Notes: a model not told the origin generated them from the sequence alone. Shown: positions 18,782-32,500, counted from the stretch's first letter. The stretch: DNA of 64,000 bases from Cyprinodon diabolis (GCA_030533445.1 CM060070.1:21828001-21892000), one strand, 5' to 3'. A program made the numbers and translations.

Positions 18782-18793
18782 AAAGGGGGGAAA
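18782..18793 (+). other. Polypurine tract
   Basis: AAAGGGGGGAAA directly before the TGTAGT start of the 3' LTR; it would prime plus-strand DNA synthesis. Confidence 0.85.
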
Positions 18794-19526
18794 TGTAGTA
18801 AATTAGTTTGCACCAATGATTAAAATATATTGGATACATGTTTGAGTATTGAATAAATGTTTTACTTTAAAAAGGTTTAAAAGTTTGTGCGTCAGCATGG
18901 AAAATGGAGAACTGTTTGTGAGAGACCCTGCAAGTGCAGATCTGAGTACAGCTTTGCAGATAAGGCTTTTAATGAAGGGGAAAGAATTCTGAGTGCAGCT
19001 CTGCAGATAAGGCTTCTAATTAAGGGGAAAAATTCTGAGTGTAACTTCGAAGGTAGGCTAAGTTAGGAAAATGCAGATAGCTGAGCCAAAATGAGTGGTG
19101 CAGGACTGCACAGCTTAAACTAAACTAAGTGTGATAAATTGAATTGTCATCTTCAACACACACTGAGCGGTACTGGGTACAGACAATGTGATGTTTTACT
19201 GGGACTTTAAGTACCAGAGTTATGCTGACCTAGTTTGATGTGAATGTTATAATCATAAGTCACTGAATGAAAACTTTGTTCTGAAACATTAATGACTAAG
19301 AATATGATGTGTTTTTGATTTAATGGCAATATATGTTATCATGACCTGTAAGAAATGTTACCATGACCTGTAACAAAGGTTTTTAATTAAATATATAAAA
19401 AATATGTTTTGAAAGGGACTTTCCCCCGGTAGGATTAAAATAATTGGACTTAACCAAAGAAAAAACACTTAAAATGATGTAAAGAAAGGAGGGGCTTGGG
19501 GAAGGAGCCAACCAGCCCCCTAAGTG

Positions 19527-19533
19527 TATAAAA
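19527..19533 (+). promoter_or_regulatory. TATA box of the 3' LTR
   Basis: TATAAAA, same place as in the 5' LTR. If active, it would drive transcription into the flanking DNA. Confidence 0.7.
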
Positions 19534-19602
19534 GAAAAGCATTTTCAACATCTTGTCAGTTGCTCACCGGTGATCAGCTCATGTGGTTGTGTTGTATTTT
19601 GC

Positions 19603-19608
19603 AATAAA
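19603..19608 (+). promoter_or_regulatory. Poly(A) signal in the 3' LTR
   Basis: AATAAA, which would end the viral transcript in R. Confidence 0.75.
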
Positions 19609-19747
19609 ACCACGTTGGACCTGGATTCAGTGGCATCTGCCTGATTTTTGATTGTTTTGAAGACTCTTTTACTGCCTTTTAAGAACTTTGAATTTTTATA
19701 AAACTTAGCACCAATTTTAAGTCGTTGAGAAGATAGTTTCCACGACA

Positions 19748-20249
19748 ACATCAGTCTGGATTCCTCCAACAGCTCTCAAGGAAGAGCTAGGAAACCAAGT
19801 CAAAGTCTGAAACTCACGAGTCAGAAGCTAGACGCTGCTGCCGCTGAGCTCCCTGCTGAATCTACAGTCTCTGGACCCCCAACAGCTCTCAAGGAAGAGC
19901 TAGGAAAACTAAACCCAAGTCTGAGACTCTCTAGCCAGAAGCTAGACGCTGCTGCTGCTGAGTTCTTTGCTACTTCCACATTCTCTGGACCCAACCGGTT
20001 CCCCATCTCAAGGATCTGTCAGAACCACTTCAAGGTACATTCAGAAGTTAATCACTCGTCAAACCATCTAACTGCCTGGCTAATCAAACTCTCCATTTCT
20101 CCAGATATCAGTGATCCCAGTCCCGGACCTGTACCAGAACTAGTCCCTTTTCTCTGTGTGTCTTTTCCAATAAATAATATTGTTAAACTTTTACTCCGTC
20201 TCCAGAGGTTTTCTGCATGTGGGTTTAGTCCCATAAGCCAATCATGACA
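19748..20249 (+). mobile_element. Gypsy-like LTR, right part
   Basis: Continuation of the LTR that begins at 5576. It has an AATAAA at 20170 and ends ...AATCATGACA. It contains a tandem repeat (19756-19984). Together with the left part it gives an LTR of about 726 bp. The ERV inserted into it, so the LTR is the older element. Confidence 0.65.
19756..19990 (+). repeat. Tandem repeat of about 115 bp, two copies
   Basis: Unit 1 runs from 19756 and unit 2 from 19871; a third unit start (CTGGACCC) is at 19985. The units share CAACAGCTCTCAAGGAAGAG and CAGAAGCTAGACGCTGCTG. Confidence 0.85.
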
Positions 20250-20609
20250 AGATTAGATATAGAAGATAATTGGTGAATGTGGCATTTTCTCCTAAATCGA
20301 ATCTAAATACGAACTCTTCTTGCATGAAACCCAATATTTTTGTTGCAGTGTTAACTGACAAATAATAGTAGATAACTGACTTTAGATTTATGCAATAGCT
20401 TTGTTTCTTCTATTATTTTGTTGAAAGGGATGCGTTGGAAGTAAAGCTACAATAATTATTTGACAATTCATATATTATCTTGCATCTGGCAGGAGTTTTG
20501 CTTTGCCACTGCATGATTCATTTACAATAACTACTAAAAACAGACCTATCTGACAACAACAAAATGTTTTTATCCAAAATTTAATTTAGAACAGCAAGTC
20601 CACACTTAT

Positions 20610-20990
20610 ACCTTGTCTGTCTATCCATCCATCCATCTTCTCCCACTCATTCTGTCAGGGTTGCACTTGGGCCAGTGGCCATCACTGGCAGTATATGGGT
20701 GGAAGACAGAGTACAACCCAAGACAGGTTGCCAGTCTGTCACAGGGCAACACGGAGAGACACAGACGTACACCCCCTCCCCCCCCCCCCCCCCACACACA
20801 CACACACACACACCCACACACACCTAATGAAAATTTAGAATTTAGAGAATCCAATTAACATAACAGTCATGTTTTTGGACTGTAGGAGTACCTGGAGAGA
20901 ACCCACTCAAGCACAGGGAGAACATACAAACGCTATGCAGAAAGACCCTGGGCCTTCTGTGCTACAAACCGTCTGCAGCCCCCTTGACCA
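20610..20990 (+). repeat. Dispersed fish repeat (LINE/SINE-type), copy 1
   Basis: Begins with CCATCCATC words. It contains 'caggttgccagtctgtcac', 'agggcaacac.gagagacac', 'ccaattaacataacagtcat' and 'gtttttggactgtaggag', a very common retroposon-like fish repeat. Related copies occur at 48785-48925 and 55355-55585. Confidence 0.75.
20772..20822. repeat. C-run and (CA)n microsatellite
   Basis: A C-rich run followed by a CA run, inside the dispersed repeat. Confidence 0.9.
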
Positions 20991-23773
20991 TCTAATTATA
21001 AGTAAATATTTACATGAAATAGTAACAGACAGTGTTGTGGCCAACAGCAAAACACAAAAAAGATGGGAAACAGTTACTGCATCCAAGTTGTCTTCCTAAA
21101 ATACCCTCCTAAAAATTTAGATAAGAATAACTATCTTTAAAGAACTCATACAAAGTGAACAAGACAACACTAAACATGTATGTTGCTGTTTAAGCAGATC
21201 CAAAAATATTCAGTATGACATTGAACTAAATCTTAACTGTAGTCCATTTCCAAGATTAACCATAGTTGTTGAAGAAAACTAGTGAGCTTCATGATCTAAG
21301 GCAAGAAAAAGCCCAAGTACTGTTAACCTTTTTTTTAAATGCCTATCATCATTGCGGTTATAAGAAGTTAATATTCCTTTAAGTGATAAAACATTTAAGA
21401 CCCACTGCTAGTTAATTAATTGTACATCAAATTAATATTTATTTCAGGCTGCAAAATTCCTGCAACATAAGGTTATATAGAGTTTCTTTGAGAACTTTAT
21501 GCAAATATGGAAAGTAAAATCATCGCTGCGTGGTTAACTGTTGTAACCACGCAAATCCTAAACTTATATTCTCAGGGTTATTTGTTGCATGGTTTATCAC
21601 CTCCAAATAGCATGATTTAGATTACAGCGAGGCACAGTATATCAGGCTGCAGATATTTTACTTCCTGTACTGTATAAAGCCCTTTTTGTCCACAGATCAG
21701 AGGGAAATCTTTGAGAAATTGTTTTGCCCCCATATTTTAATCCACATTCCTGACCAAAGGCAATGACCCGTGGCACCACAACACTGCGTATAACCTATTA
21801 CAACGTCCATTTGTTAGAGCCCAGGGAGTTGTCTGCTAAAAGGGCACACAGTGAGCATCTTAATCACAAAGGATATGCACAAATTAATATGTTGCTAGGC
21901 TGACATAGATCTAATCAAATATTACAAACCACTGCCACTGTCACCCATGTTAGATAGGGACACTCATAAAGATTATACTTCTGCATAGAAAGAATCAGTT
22001 TTTTTTTTTGTTTTTGCATTTGTTTGTTCTTATTTATTGATGGACCATAAACCTATTAAAGTTTGCAAAAGAAAAAAAAAATTGAACTTCATTATTGCTG
22101 AAACCAATCCTTTACAAAAAAGAAAAATGTACCTCATGTCTTTGCATTTCGGTTCTTTGTAACCTATATTTTAGCGGTGTACTAACATTTTTAGTAACAC
22201 CAAATAAATTTTTGCTAACAAAACTTGAACATCTCTACTTGACATTTTGAGAAACTCAAAGGTTGCCAGTTGTATCAAGAGTGCCATTTTTTGTCTTTTG
22301 TTCTTGTAATTAACACTTTAGACATTTTCTTCTTTTTGTTTTGATATTTTTACTCTGCTATTGCTACTGTGGTTCCATCAGGTGGGGTTAGGGGGCCTGT
22401 GCTCCTCTTGGAATAACATTGGCCCCTCAGTGGCTCCTTAAATGTGGTAAAGTGTTAATTTAACAACAACAAAAAAAGAGTTTTTAATGAGTACACATTA
22501 GCTTTGCTTGAGACAATGTCTAATATGTTTGGTTTAACAGAGATGTATTTATTCCTTTCATACGTTATTTTATATTCTGGTATATCAAAAATGAAGCATT
22601 CTAAGCTCGTGTGGGTTAGAAAAAAAAGTGATTTTGTGGTATGCTTGAGGCTGGCTCAGCTCTGTCAGAAAATTATTCTATTCATTCAAATACACCAGAA
22701 TAAGTTAAAGACAAAAGGAAACTGCAAAATATGGTATTTTATTAGTTTAATGTTGATTCATGAAAAATGCAAAGGAAGCAGATCCACTTTTTGTGAAAGA
22801 GTTGAATGGAAATAACTGTGGATTTAGCTGTTAGTGCAGTGGTTTGTTTAAATCCCTGTAATGGATTTGTCATGTTTGATTCCCTGATTGGGAGTAGAGG
22901 GAAGTACGTTTTTCTGGATTTCCCCACTAAGTACAATTTTTCATCAGCTAAGAATTGCTCTTCTTATTGTTCTTCTCTTAGCAATATTCAATATATTTAT
23001 TAACACATATAGATGGTTTTCATTTAATGGTAAGTTCTATTAATGACTCAATGTTTAACGTTTATTAAATTTATGGAGGTGCTCCTTATTACTGCTGTTA
23101 CATGGCTAAGAAAACTAATGGGATTCCTTCGATATGAATTATTTAAAACCAATGTAAAATAATAAACTGTCTGATAACTAAGAAAAAATCATGTGTTTGA
23201 GTTGGAATCAATATGCAATATGATGACGGAACTGATTTTTATTTCATTTTGTAAAGTGTCTTGAGAGAGGTGTTGTGGCTTGTGGCTTTAAAAAGACAGA
23301 ATCAAATTGAAAACGTAGGTTTAGGTTTGGGTAAAAGCAATCAATGCCCTCTTTAAAGCACAGGGCTCCCACACCTTGGCTAACCTCATATTCAAAGACT
23401 CTTTAAGGCGTTTTCAAGACCATTTCTCCTAAGTTTAATTTATCTTTTGCTGCCACTGAATGTCTCTCTAATAAATAATTTCAATACAAATCTAGTATTA
23501 AGAAAAAAGACATTGGCATAAAAGTTGTCAGATAAGAGTATAAAAAAAGTGGATTGAATGTATAGATTACATTCATACCAATAATACTTATGGCCTAAAT
23601 CTAATTTCACAATACAGTTTTATTTGAAAGTTTACGTACCCAGACAGAAAAAATCAACTGTCAGCAAAACACATCGAAATTGACAAAAGTAATACTAATA
23701 ATAGAAAATGGTACTCGTGACATTTATTTAAAAAATATTTATATCTGTCTGTCTGTCCATCTGTCTGTTGGGG
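20991..23773. other. AT-rich DNA, nothing recognised
   Basis: Only short chance ORFs, no codon-like signal and no repeat edges that I could support. Confidence 0.5.
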
Positions 23774-23804
<31 letters not shown>

Positions 23805-23828
23805 GTATATATATATATATATGTATAT
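23774..23828. repeat. (TA)n microsatellite
   Basis: Interrupted TA run, preceded by a short CTGT run at 23746-23768. Confidence 0.9.
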
Positions 23829-26800
23829 TTTGCAATAAATAAAACAAGTAAACAAGCCCGATGTCCCTCCTTAACTAACTTTTTTATTGAGCAGCAGTCT
23901 GATGCGATCAGTGTAATCAAGTGTTTTCTGTAATGCTCTGGAAATGTTCAGTCAGACTTTTGCACCTGCTGACAGGTATGTTTGTTCACTGTTCATGGGC
24001 AAGGCGCTGTAATTTGGCTGGGACTGTTTTTTAAAATAACTTTTTTATTAAATTAAAAGTGCATCAGTTTTGTGTTATTTTAATTATTTGGGTAATTTTA
24101 TGATTAGATTTTTTAATGGGAGGGTATGTGAACTTTCAAGCACAACTATACTTGGACTTGTCTAGTAATGGCGAGATGAGGCATTATTGAAGCTTTAAAG
24201 CTCTGCAGAAAATGTTAATTTTTTCAAAGCATCATTAAAGCTGGAAATGCTCACTGTGGCCATCTAGTGGTGAGCAAAATTCTATCAAGTCCACAAATCT
24301 TAAATATATAAAATTGTGTACTTGGATAAAACTATCTAAATATATTCAACTGCTGAACCATGCCTTTGTGAGGTAGTCTCAGTAAAAATGCCTGAAATAA
24401 AAGAGAAGATGGGATAACATAAACTGCTGTTGATGAACACATTTAGGGACCAAACTGACCAAAGTGCTACAGAAGGTGAAAACTTCTTCTTCTTGATGTC
24501 TCAATTGTTTAAGATATATCAAGAATTCACAAGCCGCAGTTAACAGAATAAACCATACTAAAACAAAAAACAACAAAAAGCTGCAACCAAAAAGTCTCCA
24601 TTGAAAAAACAATTTTGTTTGTTTCATTTTGGACCACTAGCTCTGTAAACAAAGCAACTTTTCTCCCTTTCAAAACAGGCCTTGACAGGGAGCATCGACT
24701 GGAAGCATGTGACATAGCAGACACATAAGCCTTAGCACAATCTGGACGTCACTACGAATGTCAATGCTACATATGTACGGTACATTCGTTTTTCAAGTAA
24801 TAATAATTTTCAGTATGATAATTAGATAAGATTAGATGAGCTTTATTGATCTCATTTATATTCAGTATTCATGTAATCTAGTTTTAAAGTCCAACAACTG
24901 TTTATTTGTGTTCACCAATTCTCAAATTAATTACAATTTCAGGATATTGCAATTAGTTCTATATTAACTAAGTTCCATTTTTTTAGGTTTTAAATTACAA
25001 GCTAATTTACTAATATCCCACTTCCTTTGAGGCCTATCAGTACAGTGGTCCAAAGTACCATTGTTTTGCATAATGCAATATTATTTACGTACAAAATATC
25101 ACATTACAAAGTATAGTGCTGTAAAGCTAAAAAAAACAACTGCAGATTTGATAGTACTGTTTTTGTTTTGTTTTTCTTTTTTAAAAAGAGTAATTTTGAC
25201 TTAAGAGGTAAATGTGCTAGTTTGATACTGTAGTTGTAAACCCTACAACATCTTGATGTAATCTTCAATCATGTTTAACAATTGCATACACAAAGGTATG
25301 TCATCTTTTTGTTGACAACATCAGGGAACATAAGGGCTTTTATTTATCATCCTAGGTACATGTTAGACAGTCAGATTAAGAAAAAGACTTTCTGCTTTCA
25401 ATTTTAAAGGTGCATTTTGTGATGAGCCTGTTAACGTAGCTGATACAATTTTGGGTCATCTGACAACCACTTAGCATAGCTTTTTTTTGGCAAGTCTTGC
25501 ATCCTGAAATTTGCATTTTCTTTTGTGCGATACATTAAGCACTGACTCAAGACGGACTTAGAGTGTCTGACTGCATACAGTAGAGCAGTGTTGTCAAACT
25601 CATTTTTATTTTGAACGACCTGATCATTTTCAAGTTTTCCAAAGAGGGAATGCAAATATTTAACACAAAACCTTAGATTTAGGGATGCATAATATATCAG
25701 CATTAACATCAGTATTAATTTGAAAGATAAATGTGGGCCAATATTAACTTCTGAGGTCTATTTGTATGTAGTTGTGGTTTATATTGTAGGAGGAGAGCGG
25801 AGCGATCTGTTCATGCATGTGTATCTAGACATGTCAGGAACATCTGTATATAAATACTGCAATGTTGCTCAATCAAAAATGGGTGATTTGTCTTTGACTT
25901 TACAAGTCATCTCTTGTGGAGTAGTTTCTTGCGATTGTCTCATACAAGGGAGCTTTGTGATTGGTGGCAAACCATCAAAGCACGTCAGGGGGGTCTCAAA
26001 AATCCACACACAAATGCAGTTAAGTTTAAAGACCAGTGGTACTTTGTATTTTAATTTATAATTGTTTATGGACCAGAAATACTTTGGTGAATCTTATTCT
26101 GTGCATGTGTGGATCTTGTGTGCTTGTGTGAATCTTGTCCTGTGCATGTATAAATCACGCTGTGTATTTCTGAAAATTGAGATCGATCTACCTCCATAAT
26201 AAGGTGGTTTTTGAAGGTTATACTGTATCTTATTTTGGGGTTTCAAAGTAGAAGTAGTTGCTGCCCATGCCTGAAACCTAATTGTACCTTTTCTGAGAAT
26301 AACCATTCTAAAAGAAGGTAAAGTTTAAAAAGATTTGAAAATTTAATCGGGTATGATTTTGGTAAGTAATTAAGATATCTCCTGAGGGGATTCCTTTTGG
26401 AGTTTTTGAAGGTACGTCCCACTTAGAAGAAAACTCAGACAGCACCCCAAACTTATGAGAGGGAAAACGTTTCCCATTTGCCAAGAAAACACCTTTAGAT
26501 CTCCCTTAATAAGATGGGGAGTGTCTTCTGGAATGAGGTGATTAGGGTTATCTGTTAACCCTCCAATCTGATCTCACATAGGTTGAATAAATACCACTCA
26601 TTTTTCAAGGCACAGTAATATTAATGACATATCATTGAAGAAGTAAGAGCTACAATCCTCAAAACTATAGGTTTTGACTTCTTTCTCAGTTTTGACATTT
26701 CGGGACATATTTTTCTATTCACACCATGGCTGGTCAGGGGTGTTTTGGCAGGAAAACTGGGACTCTGTGATCCCTACACAGGTCAGTATGTGTTGCTAAA

Positions 26801-28529
26801 ACACAGAAAGAATGCCCCTTGAATGAACATCTGAGTCAACTGACCAGTGGGAGCAGGTGGATTTGAATTGCAGGAGGCCCTGGTGGACACCATTTGTTGT
26901 ATATCAAAGTGTTATGTATTTTTTTTACAGGTTTTTTTTCCATGTGGACTAAGAGGTGGGAAGTCCTTGAGTGTATCCAAATCCCTATTGTACCAAGAGC
27001 CTGACATGTTTTAGTACTGGCACAGTAAATTGTAGGTGTTACGCCCTTTTATACACTTATTTACAATGCCTGTTTTTAAGTCATGCTGAGAGTAACAGGA
27101 AGTTCTACCCAACACAGATGAGCTGGAGCCTAGCCTAGATAATGTATGAGCTAGGCTAGCCACAGGCCATTGAATAACAGCTCTCCTTTTCCCCTCCTTG
27201 CCTGGTTTCCATTTTTACCTCAGTACACTTCTCCCTTCGAGTCTCCCAGGCATTGTGCACCTGTCCCTGCATCGAAAATACCCAGGGATGCCAAGAAACC
27301 CTGCAATCTGTCACCCCCAGGGCCTTACTGACATTTTTAATCATATAGTGATAGGATCACACGTATAGATGATATTTACCCCTTTAGCAAACTCATTCCC
27401 CATACTCAAGGCTTATTGAAGAGTGATTTGTTGGGATTGTTGTTGTGAGAGTGGTGCACACTGATTTGAGGAGAAGCAACAAAACCAGAGGCTGTTTTGC
27501 TCAGAAAGCTTTTAGGCGTTGGATGGTCTTTGGGGTAGACCTCGCTTCGTGGGTACTCAGACAGAAATACATCAAATGGTACATGTGACTGAGTCCAATT
27601 ATCGGAGTGTTGGGATTAAAAGCCAGTATGTAAAACACACTTTGCACTTTCCCACCCTTTCATGGTTTCTTAGGCTCACACCAGGGGAGGATAATGATTT
27701 TCACAGATCAAAAAGGAATGGTCTTTGATGGGTAATGGCATTAAAGCAGTGCAACAAACAAAATATATCAGTGCATATACTTTAGAGAGAAGATTTAAAC
27801 TCAGGATGACTTTCCCAGCATTGTTTATGTCAGTAAGAAATAGCCGAGGAGGTGGGTCTTAGTGATAAACAGGTGCATTTGAGAGGGTCTCTCCAAGCTT
27901 ATGTAGATTCATTATACTCAAACTTAATGTTTGGTGAGATTCAACTATTACGGGCCATTCATTGCCTTTTTTTGCATAATGCAAAAGGACCTCTTCAAGT
28001 GTTTTGCTTTACTCCTACTACTTTGAACCATGACCACTGGTCTAAGATAAATATGCTCCAAAGAATACTAGGAATAAGACAGTTTAAGTAAGGCAGTTTA
28101 AGGAAGCTGATGTTTCATAGCTTTTCCCTCAGTTTCCCTTTCATAGATTCTTTGTGTAATTTAGGTCAGGTCAGTTTGTTGGCAAATCAAGCAAACTTAT
28201 ACCAATTACATTATACCTGGTATTGGTCTTTTTGCCAGTGTGGGCAGGTGCCAAATCCTACAGAAAATGAAATTATCATCTCAATAAGGATTTAAGCACA
28301 GGGAAGTATGTAAGCACAGGGAAGATAGAAAAACAGTTGTACTGATTGTAGACTTGTAGACTTCATAAAAAAACAATGGACCTGCATTAGTACAGGATAT
28401 TGCTACCAAAATCATCACAGACTCTGAACACTTCAAATAACATGAATTCTATGCTTCTCCACTAAAGTTGGCTAAAATCCAGTGGTTTACTTTTTAACCC
28501 ATGTAAGATGTTCTTTGTGGGTTAGGAGT
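23829..28529. other. Gene-poor stretch
   Basis: Contains a CTCF-like site on the minus strand at 24259-24270 and a 'gatgagctttattgatc' retroposon-tail-like word near 24835. The block 26400-28320 is less AT-rich, has longer coding-like but broken frames, and is not assigned to any family. Confidence 0.4.
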
Positions 28530-28537
28530 GAATTGAC

Positions 28538-29495
28538 CAGCAGCTGGCCAATAGAGGGTGCTAGGATGCCACCGCACCAACCCAATGACCTTGATTAAGA
28601 CATAAAAAGAAAATGAAAATAAAATTTTAAAATAACATTTTTAGATGTGGAAGAAATATTTTATCTTCAATGACAAATAAAGCTGTGTAATTGTTTTCGT
28701 CGGATTGGTGACGCATTTCCGCATTAGGGCACAAAAATGTTTGCTCTTTAACTCTCATCAAAAGTTTAACATGCACAGTAGCTCCTCTGCAATACAGATT
28801 TATGGAGTGACAGGAATTGTCGTCACAGTTTTAGTGTGGGTGATTGACAGGCGGAGTTGTGGAAAGGAAGCAATCTTCCAAGAGAAGTTCGAGTTGACAT
28901 CATTTGGACCTGATCGGCCAAACATCAAAATTGGCTTAGCAAACTGCATGCAGCGAAGCTAACGCTTTATTCTGTTGCCTTGACTGCCTGCCTCTTTTTT
29001 CAAACATCAGGTTCTAACCCAGCATGGATGAAGACTGGTAGGGCTGATTTAAAGCACTTTTTAGAAAAGGCAAAGAAGGATGAACAATCTGGGATTCAAT
29101 ATAGTGTACTTTTTCAAGGTGTTTGTTAATTTGCTTAGTTGCTCCTTAATAAACACATTCTCAGAAAATAAGTAGTTTTTATATATATATATATAAAAAA
29201 AAAAACATAAAAGTGACTACTGGATTCTCCATTGCTTAACTGGTAAATCATCAATTTTTAGGTTTGTGACACTATATTGGACCATGCAAAACACAGATTT
29301 GCCTTCATAAAGCATCAGAAAGGCAAAATGTATGTAAAAAAGTAAATCTGTACATTAAATTATGATTTGCTCTCATAAAGTGTTCTTATAATGTTTTTTG
29401 TTATTAGCTTTCATATAAATTAACTGGTGAAATAACAGTATACGCTTGATTGGTTTATAGCCCCCCCCTGGAGAAAACTCCACCAGCCACCGCTG
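28538..29495. mobile_element. hAT-like element with 8-bp target duplication
   Basis: GAATTGAC is duplicated exactly at 28530-28537 and 29496-29503. The ends are CAGCAGCTGGCC and CCAGCCACCGCTG; the first four bases match as inverted repeats and the rest is imperfect. The interior of about 0.96 kb has only a short ORF and looks nonautonomous. hAT is inferred from the 8-bp duplication and the CAG...CTG ends. Confidence 0.75.
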
Positions 29496-29503
29496 GAATT
29501 GAC

Positions 29504-32500
29504 ATAATAAGTTCAAAACTTGTAATAGCCCATTACCTGGGTATGTATGTCAGGGGCCTTCTGAAACACTTTGTCCAGCCGCAATTCACTAATCGTTGAC
29601 CTACCATAAACTTGTGAATGGGGAGGTAACAATCCTGTGAAGTCAACTTTTTACTGAATTTCTTAATACCCCCTTCAGTTTCCATTAATGTGCTTAGACA
29701 AAGAACTGTGCAAATAACCTGCTTGTTTATTAATGACCTGTTGCAGTTAAAGCCAGGTCATACCACTTGAATCTGACTCCATCCTGACCCCAGATCCTAA
29801 TTTTTGCAGCACCTTTTTCACCTCCGTCTTAGTGTCCCACAAATTAAATGTCTCAAATTTAATTGAGTCAAAATTTGAATAGGGAAAAAACCAACAAACA
29901 CTAAATTTGTGTTTTTAAAGGTAAAGACAGCAGAGCTGCATCAAATGTTTATAATTTTATAAAGGCATCAGTTGTTGCAATGTGGCCCCAGTGGGTTGAG
30001 TTCTTAAATCAGAGCTGTGGTTTCTTTCTAGTAACCATAACCCTCTATTCCATAGTGAAAGTGTGAGGAGAATCAAGACACTCTTGTTTTCTATTTGGTT
30101 TGCTTTTAAATACAGAATTATAATTGCTATAGCTTCCTTATTTTTTGTGGCATTTTTATGCTGAAGTTTTTTACAGGTGGTATAGAATTTGTAGCAGGTG
30201 GTTCTATGCATCAATATGTCATTTGGTTTCTGAAAGTCACAAGGTTCTTTAGAAATAAATAAGAAAATTTAAAAATTAGAAGGAAATTTACTAATATTAG
30301 AAACTCTTATTTGTATTTTTGAATACTAAAGTACTTTGAAATGCACGTACTTTTGAATACTTACAGTACGTATTTTCAATGCATTAATTTGAGTAGATGT
30401 TAAACTGATAACTTTTACTTGTAGTTGAGTAAGATTTGACTAAGAGTATCAATACTTCAAACACTCAAGTAAAACTGTTGAGTATTTCATCCACTGTCCA
30501 TGAGTCAAAAACTCATTAGGTAGGAAATTCCGTTGGATCAGACACTAATACTTTCTGGTGTGTAATGAAAATATATTGCACACAAGTTTCACTGTTTTAA
30601 CTGGATAACTGAAATGAAGTGACTTTTAGATTATATTCAGATTTATTGAGGACCTGTATTTTGTTACCTTCTATTTTGAAATCTGTGGTGAGATGTTTGA
30701 ATTATTCCTTTGGTGAGTTTTAGAAAAAAAAACTATGAAACCTTTATTTTAAATCATGGGATGATGCAGCCTTGGGAATTACAGCGTGTCTCTGGGGCAG
30801 TATATGCTAAATCGATCCAGAATAGAAAGTGTGTCTTTTTTCTGTTTTCCCTGTTACATAAATGGATAATTAATGCCAGAGTGAACAGAAGAAATGTTCC
30901 ATATAGACACTGCTAAGAGGAAGACTCACACACAGGCAGATGTTACCCTGAGGCGACTGATCTACAGTGGGATTTTTCTCTCCCACACCATCTTGCCTTG
31001 GACAATAGCAGGCACATTTGGAGAATCATCATTAGATGTGTGAGAGGAACAGTGTGGACCTTCATTAGTGCAGCTGTGGGTTGTTCAGGCAGCCAGGTGA
31101 ACAGGATGGAAAAAAAATAAATGAGAAGTTCAAAAACCCTCCAACCTCAGCAGAGAGATAAGCCACTCTCTTCAGCCCAACTTAGCTGCTGCATAATTAA
31201 GGGCTATGGAGGTTTTCCCTCATCTCACAATTTTCTGCTGTGTTTGTTCAGAAGGAGGCCATATAATCAGCTGTGGGCATGCCACGTTTTTTGTTAGAAA
31301 AAATAATAGTGCTGGAGTAAAGTAGTAGCTTCCATCCCCTCTGTGACAGCTCAACCTTGCTGCCCCCATGGGGATTATGTTTCAACAGTAACCTACCAGA
31401 GTAAAGGTTGTGGCAGTAATTAAAACCAAATATTTAAGAGCTTGCCAACAGTCTGAAACTGAATTTTTAGATCAATGTGGGCCAAACCCATAGACCTTGC
31501 TGCCTGCCCAGAGCTCCATATGTCCCTCAGAGAAACTCAAACAGATTGAGTCAGCTCAACTGCTGGCTAACCCACTCAGCTTTAAGGCTATATGCCTACT
31601 GGGATTTTTTGTTGCAAAACTTATTTTTTCCTCAGTGTTTACTAAGGAGAGAGATGGGAAACAACGCTGACAGTTTTCAACACTGGGCATGTTCACAGTG
31701 CTGATATAAAATTTTTTTTTTTGTCCAGCAACAGAGTGTTTTGCTTCCATCAGATTTTTTTTACAGCAAAGGCTACTGGCTGTATTTACTGTGTTGTGAA
31801 CACTGTAGGGATTGATTTCACACATTTAATTTAGAAAATGGGTTAAGAAATGTGTTTCTTCTGCAGGAATTAGCTATTTTGTTATCATAGAGTGTATTTG
31901 TAATATTAATGTATTTTAGTCTAACACATTCAGTCTGTCATACTGCATCATTTCTTAACATTACATCACATATAATACATCACATAATTACTCAGGACTA
32001 GAGTCCAAATATTTTTCTGTTATTAATTAAGTAATTTCTTGGATGTCTACTAATTTTTGACTTAAGTAAACACATGTTAAAGTAGTGTTACTCTTAGGTC
32101 ATTTTTGGGTACTCCTTCTGACTCAGAGAATTTAATAATTTGAAGTTTATGTTTTCAATTGATATATGTTACTCTCCCTCCCAGTTAAGTTTAAAAGTTT
32201 TAAGAGTGTCAGAAGCTTTAATTTTTTTTATATTTATATAGCTTGGATTGACAAGTTTTGAAATTTGTCTATATCCTTGGAAGGTATTCTTACCCATGGC
32301 AGTTTGTTAGGAAATATTAGCATAAAAATACAATCACAATGATAACACAGGTTCTATTGTCTTTGTAATAATATTGGGTGATGGTTAAAGTTATAGAGAA
32401 GTTCAGAGCTTTGAATATCTCAATAGAACTGCTCAATCATTCTTTAAAAATGAAAAGACTATGGCAACCTAAACAAACATGAACAAACATCTAAACTCAC

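Larger units (their letters stand above)
18794..19747 (+). repeat. ERV 3' LTR
   Basis: It starts TGTAGT right after the polypurine tract and ends CACGACA, so the termini are TGT...ACA. From 18817 on it matches the 5' LTR. The 69-bp block at 6074-6142 is missing here (junction 19090/19091). The TATA box TATAAAA is at 19527-19533 and the poly(A) signal AATAAA at 19603-19608. The flanking base run 'acatcag' is not duplicated at the other end. Confidence 0.93.
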
